Assembly (NCBI GenBank): GCA_964244295.1
Contig: CAXTIG010000009.1
Span: 62,001 to 126,000 of the forward strand
Reading direction: 5' to 3'
DNA from: JAJAZB01 sp964244295
GTDB taxonomy: Bacteria > Bacteroidota > Bacteroidia > Cytophagales > Spirosomataceae
DNA: 64,000 nt
Below the pieces are notes generated by a model. The model was not told the origin of the DNA, made no database searches, and worked only from the letters and a program-made list of their open reading frames with translations. Of the stretch, positions 8,588-17,217 are shown piece by piece; positions within the stretch are counted from its first letter, which is position 1, and each line of letters starts with the position of its first letter. The position numbers were made by a program, and so were the translations under genes.

Positions 8588-9529
8588 TTATTCTTTCTCA
8601 AATGTAATCGTCTCCCGGATTTTCCCCACCAGCACCTCATTAATCTTCACGAAACTCTCGTGAGTCCAGCCCGCCACGTGGGGCGAAAAAATCACGTTGG
8701 GCAGGGCGGCCAGCGCATCGAACACCGCGTCGGGGCCAGTAGGGAGTTGGTGGAGTTTTTCAAATTCGAGCACGTCGAGGCAGGCCCCGAGTACCTTCCC
8801 GCTTTGCAGCCCAACCAGCACGTCGGCCAGCCGGACGACTTCGCCCCGCGCCACGTTGAGCAGGTAAAACGGCTTTGCAAACCGCCCGATGAAATGAGCA
8901 TCGACCAGTCCGGCCGTTTCCTCGCTCAGCGGTACGTGGAGGCTCAGCACGTCGGTTTCGCCGAAAAGTTGCTCCATCGTCGCTGGTTCGGCGAAGGGGC
9001 CGTCCACGGGCTGGAACTTGTCGTAGGCCAGCACCCGCACGCCGAAGCCGCTCAGTCGCTGGGCGAAGGCCCGCCCGTTGTTGCCGTAGCCGATGAGTCC
9101 GATGGTTTTGCCGCCGAGTTCGGTGCCCCGGTTGGCTTCGCGCCGCCAGATTTTCTGCCGCACTTCGCGGTCGGCGGTGTGGAGGTGGTTGAGCAGGGCC
9201 AGCAGCATTCCCAGGGCGTGTTCGCCCACGGCGTCGCGATTGCCTTCGTTGGCGGCAAACACGCGGATGCCGCGCCGCTCGGCGGCGGCCACGTCGATTA
9301 AATCGAGGCCCGCCCCGGCCCGGCCAATGAATTCGAGTCGGGTGGCTCTCGCCAGCACTTCGTCGTCGATGAGCGTTTTGCTGCGAATAAGCAGCCCCTC
9401 GAACTTTTCGATGGTTTCGAGCAGTTCGGCGCGGGTGATGGTGGGTTGGTAGGCGTGGGCAAAACCGGCGGTTTCGAGCATTCCCAGCAGGCTGGGGTGC
9501 ATTTCGTCGGCGATGAGGATGGATTTCAT
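8588..9529 (-). CDS. D-isomer-specific 2-hydroxyacid dehydrogenase (phosphoglycerate dehydrogenase-like)
   Basis: The 313-residue protein has the two-domain 2-hydroxyacid dehydrogenase layout. The NAD-binding loop reads GLIGYGNNGRAFA, then LSLHVPLSEET, NVARGEVV with the substrate-binding Arg, a Glu in the DVLEFE region, and the catalytic His in FSPHVAGWTHES. It lacks the ACT/serine-sensing C-terminal domain of long SerA enzymes, so it is the short type. It interconverts a 2-hydroxyacid and 2-oxoacid with NAD(H). 3-phosphoglycerate is plausible but not proven. The promoter candidate for the AAA/DUF3226 pair lies inside its 3' end. Confidence 0.88.
   Translation of the reverse strand: MKSILIADEMHPSLLGMLETAGFAHAYQPTITRAELLETIEKFEGLLIRSKTLIDDEVLARATRLEFIGRAGAGLDLIDVAAAERRGIRVFAANEGNRDAVGEHALGMLLALLNHLHTADREVRQKIWRREANRGTELGGKTIGLIGYGNNGRAFAQRLSGFGVRVLAYDKFQPVDGPFAEPATMEQLFGETDVLSLHVPLSEETAGLVDAHFIGRFAKPFYLLNVARGEVVRLADVLVGLQSGKVLGACLDVLEFEKLHQLPTGPDAVFDALAALPNVIFSPHVAGWTHESFVKINEVLVGKIRETITFEKE
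8599..8606 (-). promoter_or_regulatory. Candidate -7 element for the AAA/DUF3226 operon
   Basis: On the minus strand the bases read TACATTTG, a full match to the Bacteroidota -7 consensus TAnnTTTG, about 24 bases before the ATPase start at 8575. No clear -33 TTTG is seen at the usual spacing. It sits inside the 3' end of the dehydrogenase gene, so the module could be transcribed separately. Confidence 0.4.
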
Positions 9530-9721
9530 GCCGGTAAAGTTTGCCGAATGGAATTCAAAATAAAAAAAGTCCGTCGAACGAGTGAAGTGGGAAGGTCCGC
9601 CGCTTTTGGGAAGTCAGGCCGTAACACGGACAGCCAAACTAACCTGGTCAGCGGGTGAAAGCGGGCATGAATGCGTACCTTGCGGCGAGAAGCGCAGTCA
9701 AACACTACTGACTTTTTAGCC

Positions 9722-9960
9722 ATGAACGAACTGGTTTTTACCGTTGAAACTGACGAAGACAAAGGCTACGTGGCTCACGCGCTTTGGAAACAGGCTCCAT
9801 CGTTACGCAGGGCGACACCTTGCCCGAAGTGAAGACGATGAGTGCAGACGCGATTGAAGGGTATTTTTTTGATGTGCCTGCGCAAAAACCGAACGTAGTA
9901 CGACTGCACGTTTCGGGCGATAAAACGTCGATTGATACCATCCTGACGACTATCGACTGA
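9722..9960 (+). pseudogene. Frameshifted HicB-like small protein
   Basis: ATG 9722 opens MNELVFTVETDEDKGYVAHAL, the first strands of a HicB-like ribonuclease H-fold antitoxin. The frame then breaks near 9780 and would stop at TGA 9832. The family pattern resumes in another frame: SIVTQGDTLPEVKTM, a DAIEGYFFD stretch, NVVRLHVSGD, ending at TGA 9958-9960. A net shift of one base near 9779-9785 explains this. No HicA toxin gene is present next to it. It is either a dead orphan antitoxin or carries a sequencing error at that spot. Confidence 0.7.
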
Positions 9961-9979
9961 AGACTGACGACTATTTCCC

Positions 9980-11371
9980 ATGTCCGACCAACCATCCCAA
10001 CCCCCCAAGCCCGTCATCGGCATCACCCTCGGCGATTACAACGGCATCGGCCCGGAGGTGATTTTGAAAGCCCTCAACGGTAACCAGTTAGTCAAACACT
10101 GCACGCCCATCGTGTACGGCTCCCTGCGGGTGCTCAACCGCTACCGCACCATGTTCGACCTCAAGGACTGGCAGTTGCAGGGCATCCAGGAAGCCGAACA
10201 GGCCAGCCTGAAGTTGACCAACGTTATCACCTGTTTTCCCGATCAGCAAACCGAGGTGGAGCCGGGCAAAATCACCCCCGAAGCCGGGCAGGCGGCCCTG
10301 GCCTGCCTCCAGCGCGCCACCGACGATCTCAAGGCGGGCGTGCTCGATGCCATCGTGACGGCTCCCATCAACAAGCATAACATTCAGTCGGAAGCCTTCA
10401 AGTTTCCTGGTCACACGGAGTACTTCGCCAATGCCTTCGAGGTCCGCGATAGTCTGATGTTTATGGTCAGCGAAATCCTGCGCGTGGGCGTGGTGACGGG
10501 CCACGTGCCGCTGGGCCGGGTGCGGGCGGGCGTCAACCAGGACTCGCTCACGCGGCGGCTGACGCAAATGCTCGACTCGCTCAAACGCGATTTTGGCATC
10601 GTCAAACCCAAAATCGCCGTGCTGGGACTCAACCCCCACGCGGGCGAAAACGGGCTGCTGGGGCAGGAAGAAAAAGAGGTGATTGTGCCCGTGATGGAAA
10701 ATTTTAAGAAAAAAGGCCACCTGCTCTTCGGCCCGTTTTCGACCGACGGCTTTTTTGCCGCCGGGCACTACCGGCAGTTCGACGCGGTGTTGGCGATGTA
10801 CCACGACCAGGGCCTGACGCCGTTTAAACTGATTGCCTTCGACAGCGGCGTCAACTTCAGCGCCGGCCTGCCCATCGTCCGCACCAGCCCCGACCACGGC
10901 ACCGCCTACGACATCGCCGGGAAAGGCGAGGCCGACGAACACTCGATGCTGACGGCTATTTTTACCGCCATCGACATCGTCAAACACCGGGCGCAACAAC
11001 CGCGTGTTGTTGAAATTCCCGACAAAAAACCGGAAGCGCCCGAACGCAAACCCGAAACCCGTACGCCCAATTCGCCCGCCGAAAACCGGAACCGTCCGAC
11101 CCAGCCCCCGCGTGACGCGCCGGAGCCGGATACCGATACCCCCAATCCCCAGGGCCGCGAGTCGGTTAAACTCCAAGAGACCCAGCCCGCCGATACGCCC
11201 GCTCCGGAAGCGGACCTCTTGGCGGTGGTGACGACAGAAACCGAAACCGACGCCACACCCGAACCCCGGACGGACGCGTCCCGCGCCGAAGCGCCCCGTG
11301 ATACGCCCCTGCGCGAAGCCGGATACGACGCAAGCGCCGAAAACGACCAACTTCTCGCTCCTCACTCCTGA
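9980..11371 (+). CDS. pdxA: 4-hydroxythreonine-4-phosphate dehydrogenase with long disordered tail
   Basis: PdxA oxidises 4-phosphohydroxy-L-threonine in the DXP-dependent vitamin B6 pathway. Residues 12-340 are the full enzyme: GITLGDYNGIGPEVILKAL, metal ligands His145 (PGHTEYFA), His220 (LNPHAGENG) and His275 (MYHDQGLTPFK), then RTSPDHGTAYDIAGKG. The family is usually 320-350 residues; this one is 463. Residues about 348-463 are a Pro/Glu/Thr/Asp-rich low-complexity tail with no recognisable fold. The tail ends in iterated CTCACTCC-like DNA, so it may have been created by read-through into non-coding sequence. The yicC-family gene follows 20 bases later. Confidence 0.93.
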   Translation: MSDQPSQPPKPVIGITLGDYNGIGPEVILKALNGNQLVKHCTPIVYGSLRVLNRYRTMFDLKDWQLQGIQEAEQASLKLTNVITCFPDQQTEVEPGKITPEAGQAALACLQRATDDLKAGVLDAIVTAPINKHNIQSEAFKFPGHTEYFANAFEVRDSLMFMVSEILRVGVVTGHVPLGRVRAGVNQDSLTRRLTQMLDSLKRDFGIVKPKIAVLGLNPHAGENGLLGQEEKEVIVPVMENFKKKGHLLFGPFSTDGFFAAGHYRQFDAVLAMYHDQGLTPFKLIAFDSGVNFSAGLPIVRTSPDHGTAYDIAGKGEADEHSMLTAIFTAIDIVKHRAQQPRVVEIPDKKPEAPERKPETRTPNSPAENRNRPTQPPRDAPEPDTDTPNPQGRESVKLQETQPADTPAPEADLLAVVTTETETDATPEPRTDASRAEAPRDTPLREAGYDASAENDQLLAPHS

Positions 11372-11391
11372 CTCCTCACTCCTTATTTTTC

Positions 11392-12282
11392 ATGCTCCAA
11401 TCCATGACCGGTTTTGGCCGGGCCACCGCCGAAGCGGGTAACTACACCGCCACGGCGGAGTTGAAAACGCTGAATTCCAAATCGTCCGATGTTTTTTGCC
11501 GCCTGCCCCGCTCGCTTTCGGCCCGTGAAATCGAACTGCGCAACTTGCTCAGTGCCGAACTGGAACGGGGGAAAATCGAGCTTTACGTGAGCACCCAGCG
11601 CGGCGGCGAAGCCCAGGCTAGTCTGACCGTCAACCGCCCGCTGGTAGCAGCCTACGTGCGTGATTTGCGCGAAACGGCGCAGGAAATCGGCGCATACGAC
11701 AGCACCAGCGACGTACAACTGCTCAAAATCGCCCTCACCCTCCCCAACGCCACCACCTCCGATGCCCAGCCGGAAGGCGAAGCCGCCGACGAATGGCAGG
11801 CCGCCCTGCAAGCCGTCAAAGCGGCCATCGCCGAGTGCAAGACCTTCCGCCAGCGCGAAGGCACCGTCGTGGAAACCGAATTCCGCCGGGCCATTGACGC
11901 CATCGAAATCCGCCTTCGCAGCGTGGAAACCCAGGACGTTCACCGAATTCCCGGTGTGCGCGACCGCCTGCGGCGCAACGTAACCGACCTGGTGGAAAGC
12001 GACGGTTTCGACCCCAACCGCTTCGAGCAGGAACTGGTGTACTACGTCGAGAAATACGACATTTCCGAAGAGAAAGTACGCCTGCAAACCCACCTGACGT
12101 ACTTCCGGGAGGTGCTCAACGGCGAAGGCAACGGCAAAAAACTGGCCTTCATCGGTCAGGAAATTGGCCGGGAAATCAACACCATCGGCTCCAAAGCCAA
12201 CGACGCGCACATCCAGCGCCTGGTGGTGGAAATGAAGGACGAACTCGAAAAAATCAAGGAGCAAACGGCGAATGTGCTGTAA
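11392..12282 (+). CDS. YicC/YloC-family endoribonuclease
   Basis: The 296-residue protein begins with the family hallmark MLQSMTGFGRA and ends with the conserved QEIGREINTIGSKANDA region followed by the helix VVEMKDELEKIKEQ. Both conserved blocks and the usual length (about 290) are present. YicC of Escherichia coli is an endoribonuclease that contributes to decay of some small RNAs. It starts 20 bases after pdxA on the same strand, so the two are probably co-transcribed. In many Bacteroidota this gene lies beside guanylate kinase, which is not the case here. Confidence 0.92.
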   Translation: MLQSMTGFGRATAEAGNYTATAELKTLNSKSSDVFCRLPRSLSAREIELRNLLSAELERGKIELYVSTQRGGEAQASLTVNRPLVAAYVRDLRETAQEIGAYDSTSDVQLLKIALTLPNATTSDAQPEGEAADEWQAALQAVKAAIAECKTFRQREGTVVETEFRRAIDAIEIRLRSVETQDVHRIPGVRDRLRRNVTDLVESDGFDPNRFEQELVYYVEKYDISEEKVRLQTHLTYFREVLNGEGNGKKLAFIGQEIGREINTIGSKANDAHIQRLVVEMKDELEKIKEQTANVL

Positions 12283-12289
12283 AAACTAC

Positions 12290-12335
12290 CCCGAACCCGT
12301 CATTGCGAGCGAAGCGAAGCAATGACGGGTTCGGG
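12290..12335. repeat. 17-bp perfect hairpin, minimal form of the CGTCATTGC element
   Basis: Arms 12290-12306 and 12319-12335 are exact complements; the loop is GAGCGAAGCGAA. The arms contain the CGTCATTGC core of the branched elements, but the whole central part is missing. It lies between yicC-family and glycosylase genes. Confidence 0.88.
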
Positions 12336-12349
12336 TGGCTATCTTTAGA

Positions 12350-12973
12350 ATGAACCGCCTCTCCTCTGATTTTTACCAACAACCCACCTTGGCCCTGGCC
12401 CCCGCCCTGCTCGGCTGCGTGCTCGTTCACGAAAGCGACGAGGGCCGTACGGCGGGCATCATCGTCGAGACCGAAGCCTACCTCACCGACGACCCCGCCT
12501 GCCACGCCTACCGCCGCCCGACGCCGCGCAACGCGCCCATGTTTGGCCCGCCGGGCACTGTGTACGTCTACCAGATTTACGGGCAGTACCACTGCGTCAA
12601 CATCGCCAGCAGTGCCGAGGGCATCGGCGAGGCGGTGCTCATCCGGGCGCTGCAACCCACCGAGGGGCTGGACCTCATGGCCCGCCGTCGGGAAGCGGGC
12701 ATCCGCCGGGTGAAGGCCGTTTTTGGCAAACCGCACGTGGAACGGCCCCTGCCCGAAACCCAGCTTTGCCGTGGCCCGGCGAGCCTGGTGACGGCGCTGG
12801 GCATTTCCAAAGACCTGAATTTTACGTTGATGCAAACCGGGTCGCTGTTTTGCGAACCACTCATGCTGGGCGATTTTGAAGTGGTGCAAACCACCCGCGT
12901 CGGCATTACACGGGGGGCGGAGTTGCTGTACCGGTTTTACGTGAAGGGAAATCGGTTTGTGAGTCGGCGGTGA
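12350..12973 (+). CDS. DNA-3-methyladenine glycosylase (AAG/Mpg family)
   Basis: ATG 12350 is preferred over the in-frame GTG at 12335, which is part of a hairpin. The 207-residue protein shows the AAG signature: GIIVETEAYLTDDPACHAY with the catalytic Glu in ETEAY, then GPPGTVYVYQIYGQYHCVNI, and LIRALQPTEG. The enzyme flips out and excises alkylated purines such as 3-methyladenine and hypoxanthine, starting base excision repair. The length matches bacterial members. Its TGA (12971-12973) abuts the stop of the convergent EamA gene with no gap. Confidence 0.93.
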   Translation: MNRLSSDFYQQPTLALAPALLGCVLVHESDEGRTAGIIVETEAYLTDDPACHAYRRPTPRNAPMFGPPGTVYVYQIYGQYHCVNIASSAEGIGEAVLIRALQPTEGLDLMARRREAGIRRVKAVFGKPHVERPLPETQLCRGPASLVTALGISKDLNFTLMQTGSLFCEPLMLGDFEVVQTTRVGITRGAELLYRFYVKGNRFVSRR

Positions 12974-13852
12974 TTACCCCACCAACAGCCCCAGCGCCCC
13001 CAGCGCCAACCCCAGCCCGATCCAGTTTAACCCCGAAAGTCGCTCGCCAAACCCCAGCACCGCCACCCCCGCCGCCACCAGAATCGTACCCAGGTTGTAC
13101 AGCGGAAACAGCAGCGCCCCGTTGCCGCCAAAGTCGCTGAGCGCCCGCACCAGAAACAGGTAGGAAAGGTAATTGCCCAGGCCCAGCACCAGTCCCCCCA
13201 ATGCACTGCGGACGTGAAAACGCTCCCGGCCCCGCACCCCCTGCACCACCAGCACCAGCCCCGCCGAAAGCGCCGCCCCCACGAAGGCCAGCCAGGTGAA
13301 TTCAACCTCCGAAAACCCGCCCCGCGCCGTGAGGTAGTTGGTCAGGGCGTTGTTGGAACCACTCAGCAGAAACACCACGACAGGCAGCAGCGCCGCCCCG
13401 ATTCCCGTCGCGCTTACGTCGGGCGTGGCAGGATCGGGGGCTTTTTTTACCGAAGCCAGTCCAATCGCCACGAGTGCCAGCCCCATCCCGGCGTAGTTGG
13501 CGGCGTTGAGTTGGCGGGTTCCAGTGCCCAGCACGAGCAGGCTGAACAGCACCGGCAGCACGAGCGAGAGGTTGGTCGCCAGCGAAGCCACCGTCACGCC
13601 GACCCGCTGCACGGTGAGGGAGGTGAGGGTGAAGGTCAGGAAAAAGCAGAGGCCCAGGAAAAGCGTCAGCACCAACTCCGTGGTTAGGGTAAAAAGCGGA
13701 TGGTTTTCGGGTAAAAACAGCGCCCCGACCCCCACGCAGGTGAAATAGTTGAAGGCAATGGCCTGGAAACTGCGGACGCCGTAGCGCGGGAAGAGCCGGA
13801 AAATGAGGAGGAGCGCCGCCGAAAACAGGATGCTGAGGAGTAGGTTGAACAT
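12974..13852 (-). CDS. EamA/DMT-family membrane transporter
   Basis: ATG 13852 (MFNLLLSILFSAALLLIF) is chosen over 13885 because it begins directly with the first membrane helix. The 292-residue product has about ten hydrophobic segments in two related halves, the drug/metabolite transporter (EamA) layout. The second half contains the typical Gly-rich pattern near GNGALLFPLYNLGTILVA and the final GLGLALGALGLLVG. The substrate is unknown; family members export amino acids or metabolites. Convergent with the glycosylase gene and divergent from the gene at 13879. Confidence 0.85.
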   Translation of the reverse strand: MFNLLLSILFSAALLLIFRLFPRYGVRSFQAIAFNYFTCVGVGALFLPENHPLFTLTTELVLTLFLGLCFFLTFTLTSLTVQRVGVTVASLATNLSLVLPVLFSLLVLGTGTRQLNAANYAGMGLALVAIGLASVKKAPDPATPDVSATGIGAALLPVVVFLLSGSNNALTNYLTARGGFSEVEFTWLAFVGAALSAGLVLVVQGVRGRERFHVRSALGGLVLGLGNYLSYLFLVRALSDFGGNGALLFPLYNLGTILVAAGVAVLGFGERLSGLNWIGLGLALGALGLLVG

Positions 13853-13878
13853 GGACGGGGTGGGGAAGCGTTGGCAAA

Positions 13879-14838
13879 TTGACAAACTTTTCCAACGTTT
13901 GGGGCGTGTCCAACTTTCAAGTCATCCAATCGTCCAACACCGAGCCGCCGCTGCCCGCCCGGTTCGAGCGGTACCTCTTCAACGAACCGCGTCACCTCCG
14001 GGGCCAGTCGGCGGCCGGAGCCACGACGTTTTTTGTGGTCGATTCCGAACCCAAAACCACCGATGCCCGGCTGAGTGTATTCGTGCGGGAAAGCGAGGCC
14101 CTCAGCCCGCTCCGTGCTACCTTCGGCGGCCTCGAAGCGGCGCCCGACTTGCCCGACGAGGCGCTGGATGCCTTGTTCGACGCGGTGGAACGCTGGGCGA
14201 TTTCCCAAAACCTATCTTCGATTCGCCTGACGCAGTGGCCCGCTGGGTACGCCCCGGAACTGGCCAACCGGATCGAACACCGGCTAAAGGCCGGTGGCTA
14301 CCGGCCCGTTTTCACCGAAAAAAATCAACACCTCGACCTGACGCGGGAATTAACTCTGCACGACTCGGCCCGGCGGCGGTTTGTCAAGGCCCAACGAGCC
14401 GGGTTTGTTTTTCAACGTTGGGAAAATCCCGATTGGGAAACGGTCCACGCCTTCGTGGAGGCGGCGCGAACGCGGAAAGGCCTGCCGCTGAGCCTGACCG
14501 CTGCCGAATTGAGGCGCTTGGGGGAGGCTTTCCCCGAAGAAATCCTCGTCTTCACCGTCCGCGATGGGGCGGCGCTGGCCGCGCTGGGCGTGGTCATCCG
14601 GCTCAACGCCCGGATTTTGTACCACTTCCTCCCCGCCGATTCGGCGGAACATCCGACGTACAGCCCCACGATTTTTCTGAACCTCCACCTCGCCGACTGG
14701 GCGCGGCAACGTGGCTACGGCCTCCTTGATGTGGGTATTTCGACCCACCACGGCGTGCCCAACGAGGGCTTGCTGCGATTTAAGGCGAATTTGGGGGCGG
14801 AGACGACAGAGAAACGCACGTACCGCAAGGAAATGTAG
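13879..14838 (+). CDS. Acyl-CoA N-acyltransferase-like protein (GNAT/FemAB-like)
   Basis: This protein of about 319 residues appears to carry a GNAT-type acyltransferase fold. The first half gives a small alpha/beta unit (EALSPLRATFGGLE, then a helix and a strand SIRLTQWP). The second half has RRRFVKAQRAGF, VRDGAALAALGVV and a closing LADWARQRGYGLLDVGIS. FemAB-like proteins with these features add amino acids or acyl groups to cell-wall or polysaccharide amines. The start is uncertain: TTG 13879 or GTG 13906 are possible, and there is no in-frame ATG nearby. Assignment to a specific family would need a profile search. Confidence 0.6.
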   Translation: MTNFSNVWGVSNFQVIQSSNTEPPLPARFERYLFNEPRHLRGQSAAGATTFFVVDSEPKTTDARLSVFVRESEALSPLRATFGGLEAAPDLPDEALDALFDAVERWAISQNLSSIRLTQWPAGYAPELANRIEHRLKAGGYRPVFTEKNQHLDLTRELTLHDSARRRFVKAQRAGFVFQRWENPDWETVHAFVEAARTRKGLPLSLTAAELRRLGEAFPEEILVFTVRDGAALAALGVVIRLNARILYHFLPADSAEHPTYSPTIFLNLHLADWARQRGYGLLDVGISTHHGVPNEGLLRFKANLGAETTEKRTYRKEM

Positions 14839-14850
14839 CGCCCCGGCACC

Positions 14851-15070
14851 CGTCATTGCGAGCCACAATGGAATTGCGGAGTCGAACGAGACGAGCGGAG
14901 CGGAGCGAGGCTTGTTCGACGGAGCGCGGCAGTCCCCTCCCGGAGAGCGAGATAGCTTTCGCCGAGTACCGTTCTTCCCCAACACCCCCTAGTTCTCCGT
15001 GAGGGGATTGCCGCGCTCCGGCGGAAAAATTTCGTTTCACTCTATTTTTCCGCCTCCGCTCGCAATGACG
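14851..15070. repeat. Branched palindromic element, copy 1
   Basis: Outer stem 14851-14863/15058-15070 (CGTCATTGCGAGC) encloses three further stems: 14881-14887/14914-14920, a central one 14921-14946/14994-15019 (24 of 26 paired) and a right hairpin GGCGGAAAAA...TTTTTCCGCC at 15020-15053. The layout equals that of copies near 17.1, 33.4/34.6 and 52.9 kb. It fills the gap between two convergent genes; no gene is seen in it. Confidence 0.85.
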
Positions 15071-15111
15071 AGCAATACTCCAGGTTTACTCACTCCTGAC
15101 TACTCACTACT

Positions 15112-16869
15112 TCATTTAACCGTAAACTGCACCCGTCGATTCTTAGCCCTATTTTCGTCGGAGTCGTTGGGAACCAGGGGCTTGGTTTTGCCGTAGCCTT
15201 TGGCAATCAGGCGGGGGGCGGCAATTTTTTTATCGGTCAAATACTTCACGACACTCAGCGCCCGCTTGTCGGACAGTTTGAGGTTGAAATCGTCGCCGCC
15301 TTTGTCGTCGGTGTGGGCCGAGATTTCCAGTTTCACGTCGGGGCTGTTGGCGAGTAAATCCACCACCCGGTCCAATTCCTCGAAGGAATCGGGGTTCAGC
15401 GCCGCCGAGCCGGTTTCGAAGGTGATGTTTTCCAACACCACGGCCACGTCTTTTTTCAGTGAGGTCAGCGGGACTTTGCGGAGCAATCGCTTTTTGGCGA
15501 CGTCGGCGGTGTCGGCCACGAGCGGGCGCACGAAAAACGAGTAATTCGGGGCCTGGATGCCCACCTTGTAGGTTTTGCCGGGTTCGAGCAGCACGGTTAC
15601 CTTGTCGCCGTCGGGTTTTACCTCCAGCATTTTTTTGGTTTCCATGTCCATCACCTTCACGGCCAAGGCTTTGAGCGCGGGGCGGGGTTCCTTCGCGTCT
15701 TTGTCAAACCCCTCAAACTGGTAGGGCAGGGGCGAGGGCATTAGCGCCAGGGTGCGGGGCACGCTTTCGCCTTCTTTCGCGCCGGTCATGTCGAGGGGCT
15801 GGCTGAAGGGTAGGAAACCGGGCACGGTGGTGCTGAGGGCGTACTTGCTGCCCACGCGCATCACCATCGTCAGTTCCCCGGCGGGGGTGGCTTTGCCGGT
15901 CAGCGCTTTTTCTTTGGGCGTGCTGCTGCGGGCGGTTAGGGTGGCTTCGACGGGTTGGCCGGTGGCGGCGTTGATGAGTTTGGCGTCGAGCGTGACGAGC
16001 TTGTACTTGCGGTATTTGTCGGGAATGGTGACGGTGAAAATGTCGCCGGTGTGCTGGTAGTACATCAAATCGCCCGCCGCCGACACCGAGGCAAACTGGT
16101 CGGCGGCCTCGGTGTTGATGTAGGCCAGGTTGATGGGATCGCCCCAGGTGTTGTCGTCTTCCAGAAAACTTTGCCACAAATCGAAACCCCCTACGCCGCC
16201 CGGCCGCACCGAACTGAAAATCAGCGTGCGTCCGTCGGCCATGATGCGGGGCGATTTTTCGCAGCCCAAATTAATCGGCGCGGGCAGTTTTTCGGGACTG
16301 CCCCACTCGCCATTGTCGCCTCTGGTCGACACCCAAATCGAGTAGCAGATTTCCTTGTCCTTGCGTTTGGAGAAATTATCGCGGATGAAATACAGCTTTT
16401 TCCCGTCGGGCGACACGCTCGGAAAGCCTTCGTAGCGCTCGGAGTTGACCGCGTCGCCCACGGGTTTGGGTTCGCTCCAGTCGTCGCCTTCACGGGTGCT
16501 GTAGTACAAATCCATATCGCCCTTGCCGCCCTCGAACGAAGAGAAGAAAAACAGCGTCTGCCCGTCGTAGCTGATGCTCGGCCCGCCGATGAGGTCGTTT
16601 TCCTTGCCCTTCGCGTTCACTTTCGTGATCGGCTTGGGGGGCTGCCACTTGCCCTTGTCGGTACGGAGGGAGTAGTACAGTTCCCAGCGCCCGTTCGGCC
16701 CCCGGTCGGTTTCAAAAATCATCGTTTTGCCATTGGCCGACAGGCTGGGGGCGTACTCGACGAATTGCGGGGTATTGACCGGCTGCCCCACGGCGCGGCG
16801 GATTTGGGCGGTTGAGTGAAAAGTGAAAAGTGAAAAGTGAAAAATCAGGAGCAGTAAAAGAAAACGCAT
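15112..16869 (-). CDS. PD40 beta-propeller + OmpA-like peptidoglycan-binding protein
   Basis: ATG 16869 (MRFLLLLLIFHFSLFTFH, cleavage after TAQ) gives a good signal peptide; an upstream in-frame ATG at 17019 lies in a palindrome. The mature part begins with WD40-like PD40 repeats (YAPSLSANGKTMIFETDR, GFPSVSPDGKKLYFIRD, SPRIMADGRTLIFSS), followed by a carboxypeptidase-like beta domain. It ends with a C-terminal OmpA domain (ITFETGSAALNP, ISAHTDDKGGDDFNLKLSDKRA, NRRVQFTVK). OmpA domains hold the outer membrane to peptidoglycan. In Bacteroidota such proteins occur in gliding/T9SS-related and envelope complexes. The hydrophobic core of the signal peptide is encoded by the AAAAGTG heptamer repeat. 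Confidence 0.9.
   Translation of the reverse strand: MRFLLLLLIFHFSLFTFHSTAQIRRAVGQPVNTPQFVEYAPSLSANGKTMIFETDRGPNGRWELYYSLRTDKGKWQPPKPITKVNAKGKENDLIGGPSISYDGQTLFFFSSFEGGKGDMDLYYSTREGDDWSEPKPVGDAVNSERYEGFPSVSPDGKKLYFIRDNFSKRKDKEICYSIWVSTRGDNGEWGSPEKLPAPINLGCEKSPRIMADGRTLIFSSVRPGGVGGFDLWQSFLEDDNTWGDPINLAYINTEAADQFASVSAAGDLMYYQHTGDIFTVTIPDKYRKYKLVTLDAKLINAATGQPVEATLTARSSTPKEKALTGKATPAGELTMVMRVGSKYALSTTVPGFLPFSQPLDMTGAKEGESVPRTLALMPSPLPYQFEGFDKDAKEPRPALKALAVKVMDMETKKMLEVKPDGDKVTVLLEPGKTYKVGIQAPNYSFFVRPLVADTADVAKKRLLRKVPLTSLKKDVAVVLENITFETGSAALNPDSFEELDRVVDLLANSPDVKLEISAHTDDKGGDDFNLKLSDKRALSVVKYLTDKKIAAPRLIAKGYGKTKPLVPNDSDENRAKNRRVQFTVK
16814..16843. repeat. AAAAGTG heptamer array inside a signal-peptide coding region
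   Basis: About four tandem AAAAGTG units (TTTTCAC on the coding strand) encode the FHFSLFTFH core of the OmpA-like protein's signal peptide. The same heptamer recurs at 29117-29151 and 52794-52832. Confidence 0.8.
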
Positions 16870-16989
16870 GGGGTGGTTGAGGTTTTTTCGGGAAACGGAT
16901 TGAAAGATACGAAATCCGGGTTTTTCTGCGAAGGGGTGGCGGGGAAGGAGGGGGTTTTGGCGACAAGAAAAAAAACAAACCTTCCCGCG

Positions 16990-17205
16990 CCCGTCATTGC
17001 GAGCGGAGGCCACCGCCACGAGCGGAGCGAGGGGTGGGGGCCGAAGCGAAGCAATCCCCTCCCGGAGACCAACAGAGCAAAACCAAGCTACTCGCCCTGA
17101 ACTACCGTGCGACGGACCGTTTGGTCTCCGGGAGGGGATTGCTTCGCTCCGGCATCAAAACCTCCGCTACGCGTCGTTTTTGATGCTTCCGCTCGCAATG
17201 ACGGG
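16990..17205. repeat. Branched palindromic element, copy 2
   Basis: Outer arms 16990-17007 and 17188-17205 pair perfectly over 18 bases. The central stem 17041-17072/17121-17152 pairs 31 of 32 bases (core GCAATCCCCTCCCGGAGACC). A right hairpin GCATCAAAA...TTTTGATGC lies at about 17152-17186. The 349-base gap between the OmpA-like and flippase genes holds only this element and the OmpA gene's upstream region. Confidence 0.87.
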
Positions 17206-17217
17206 TTAGGGAGGCAT

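Noticed and set aside
9722..9960. Active HicAB toxin-antitoxin system
   Set aside because: No HicA-like gene on either strand nearby and the HicB-like frame is broken.
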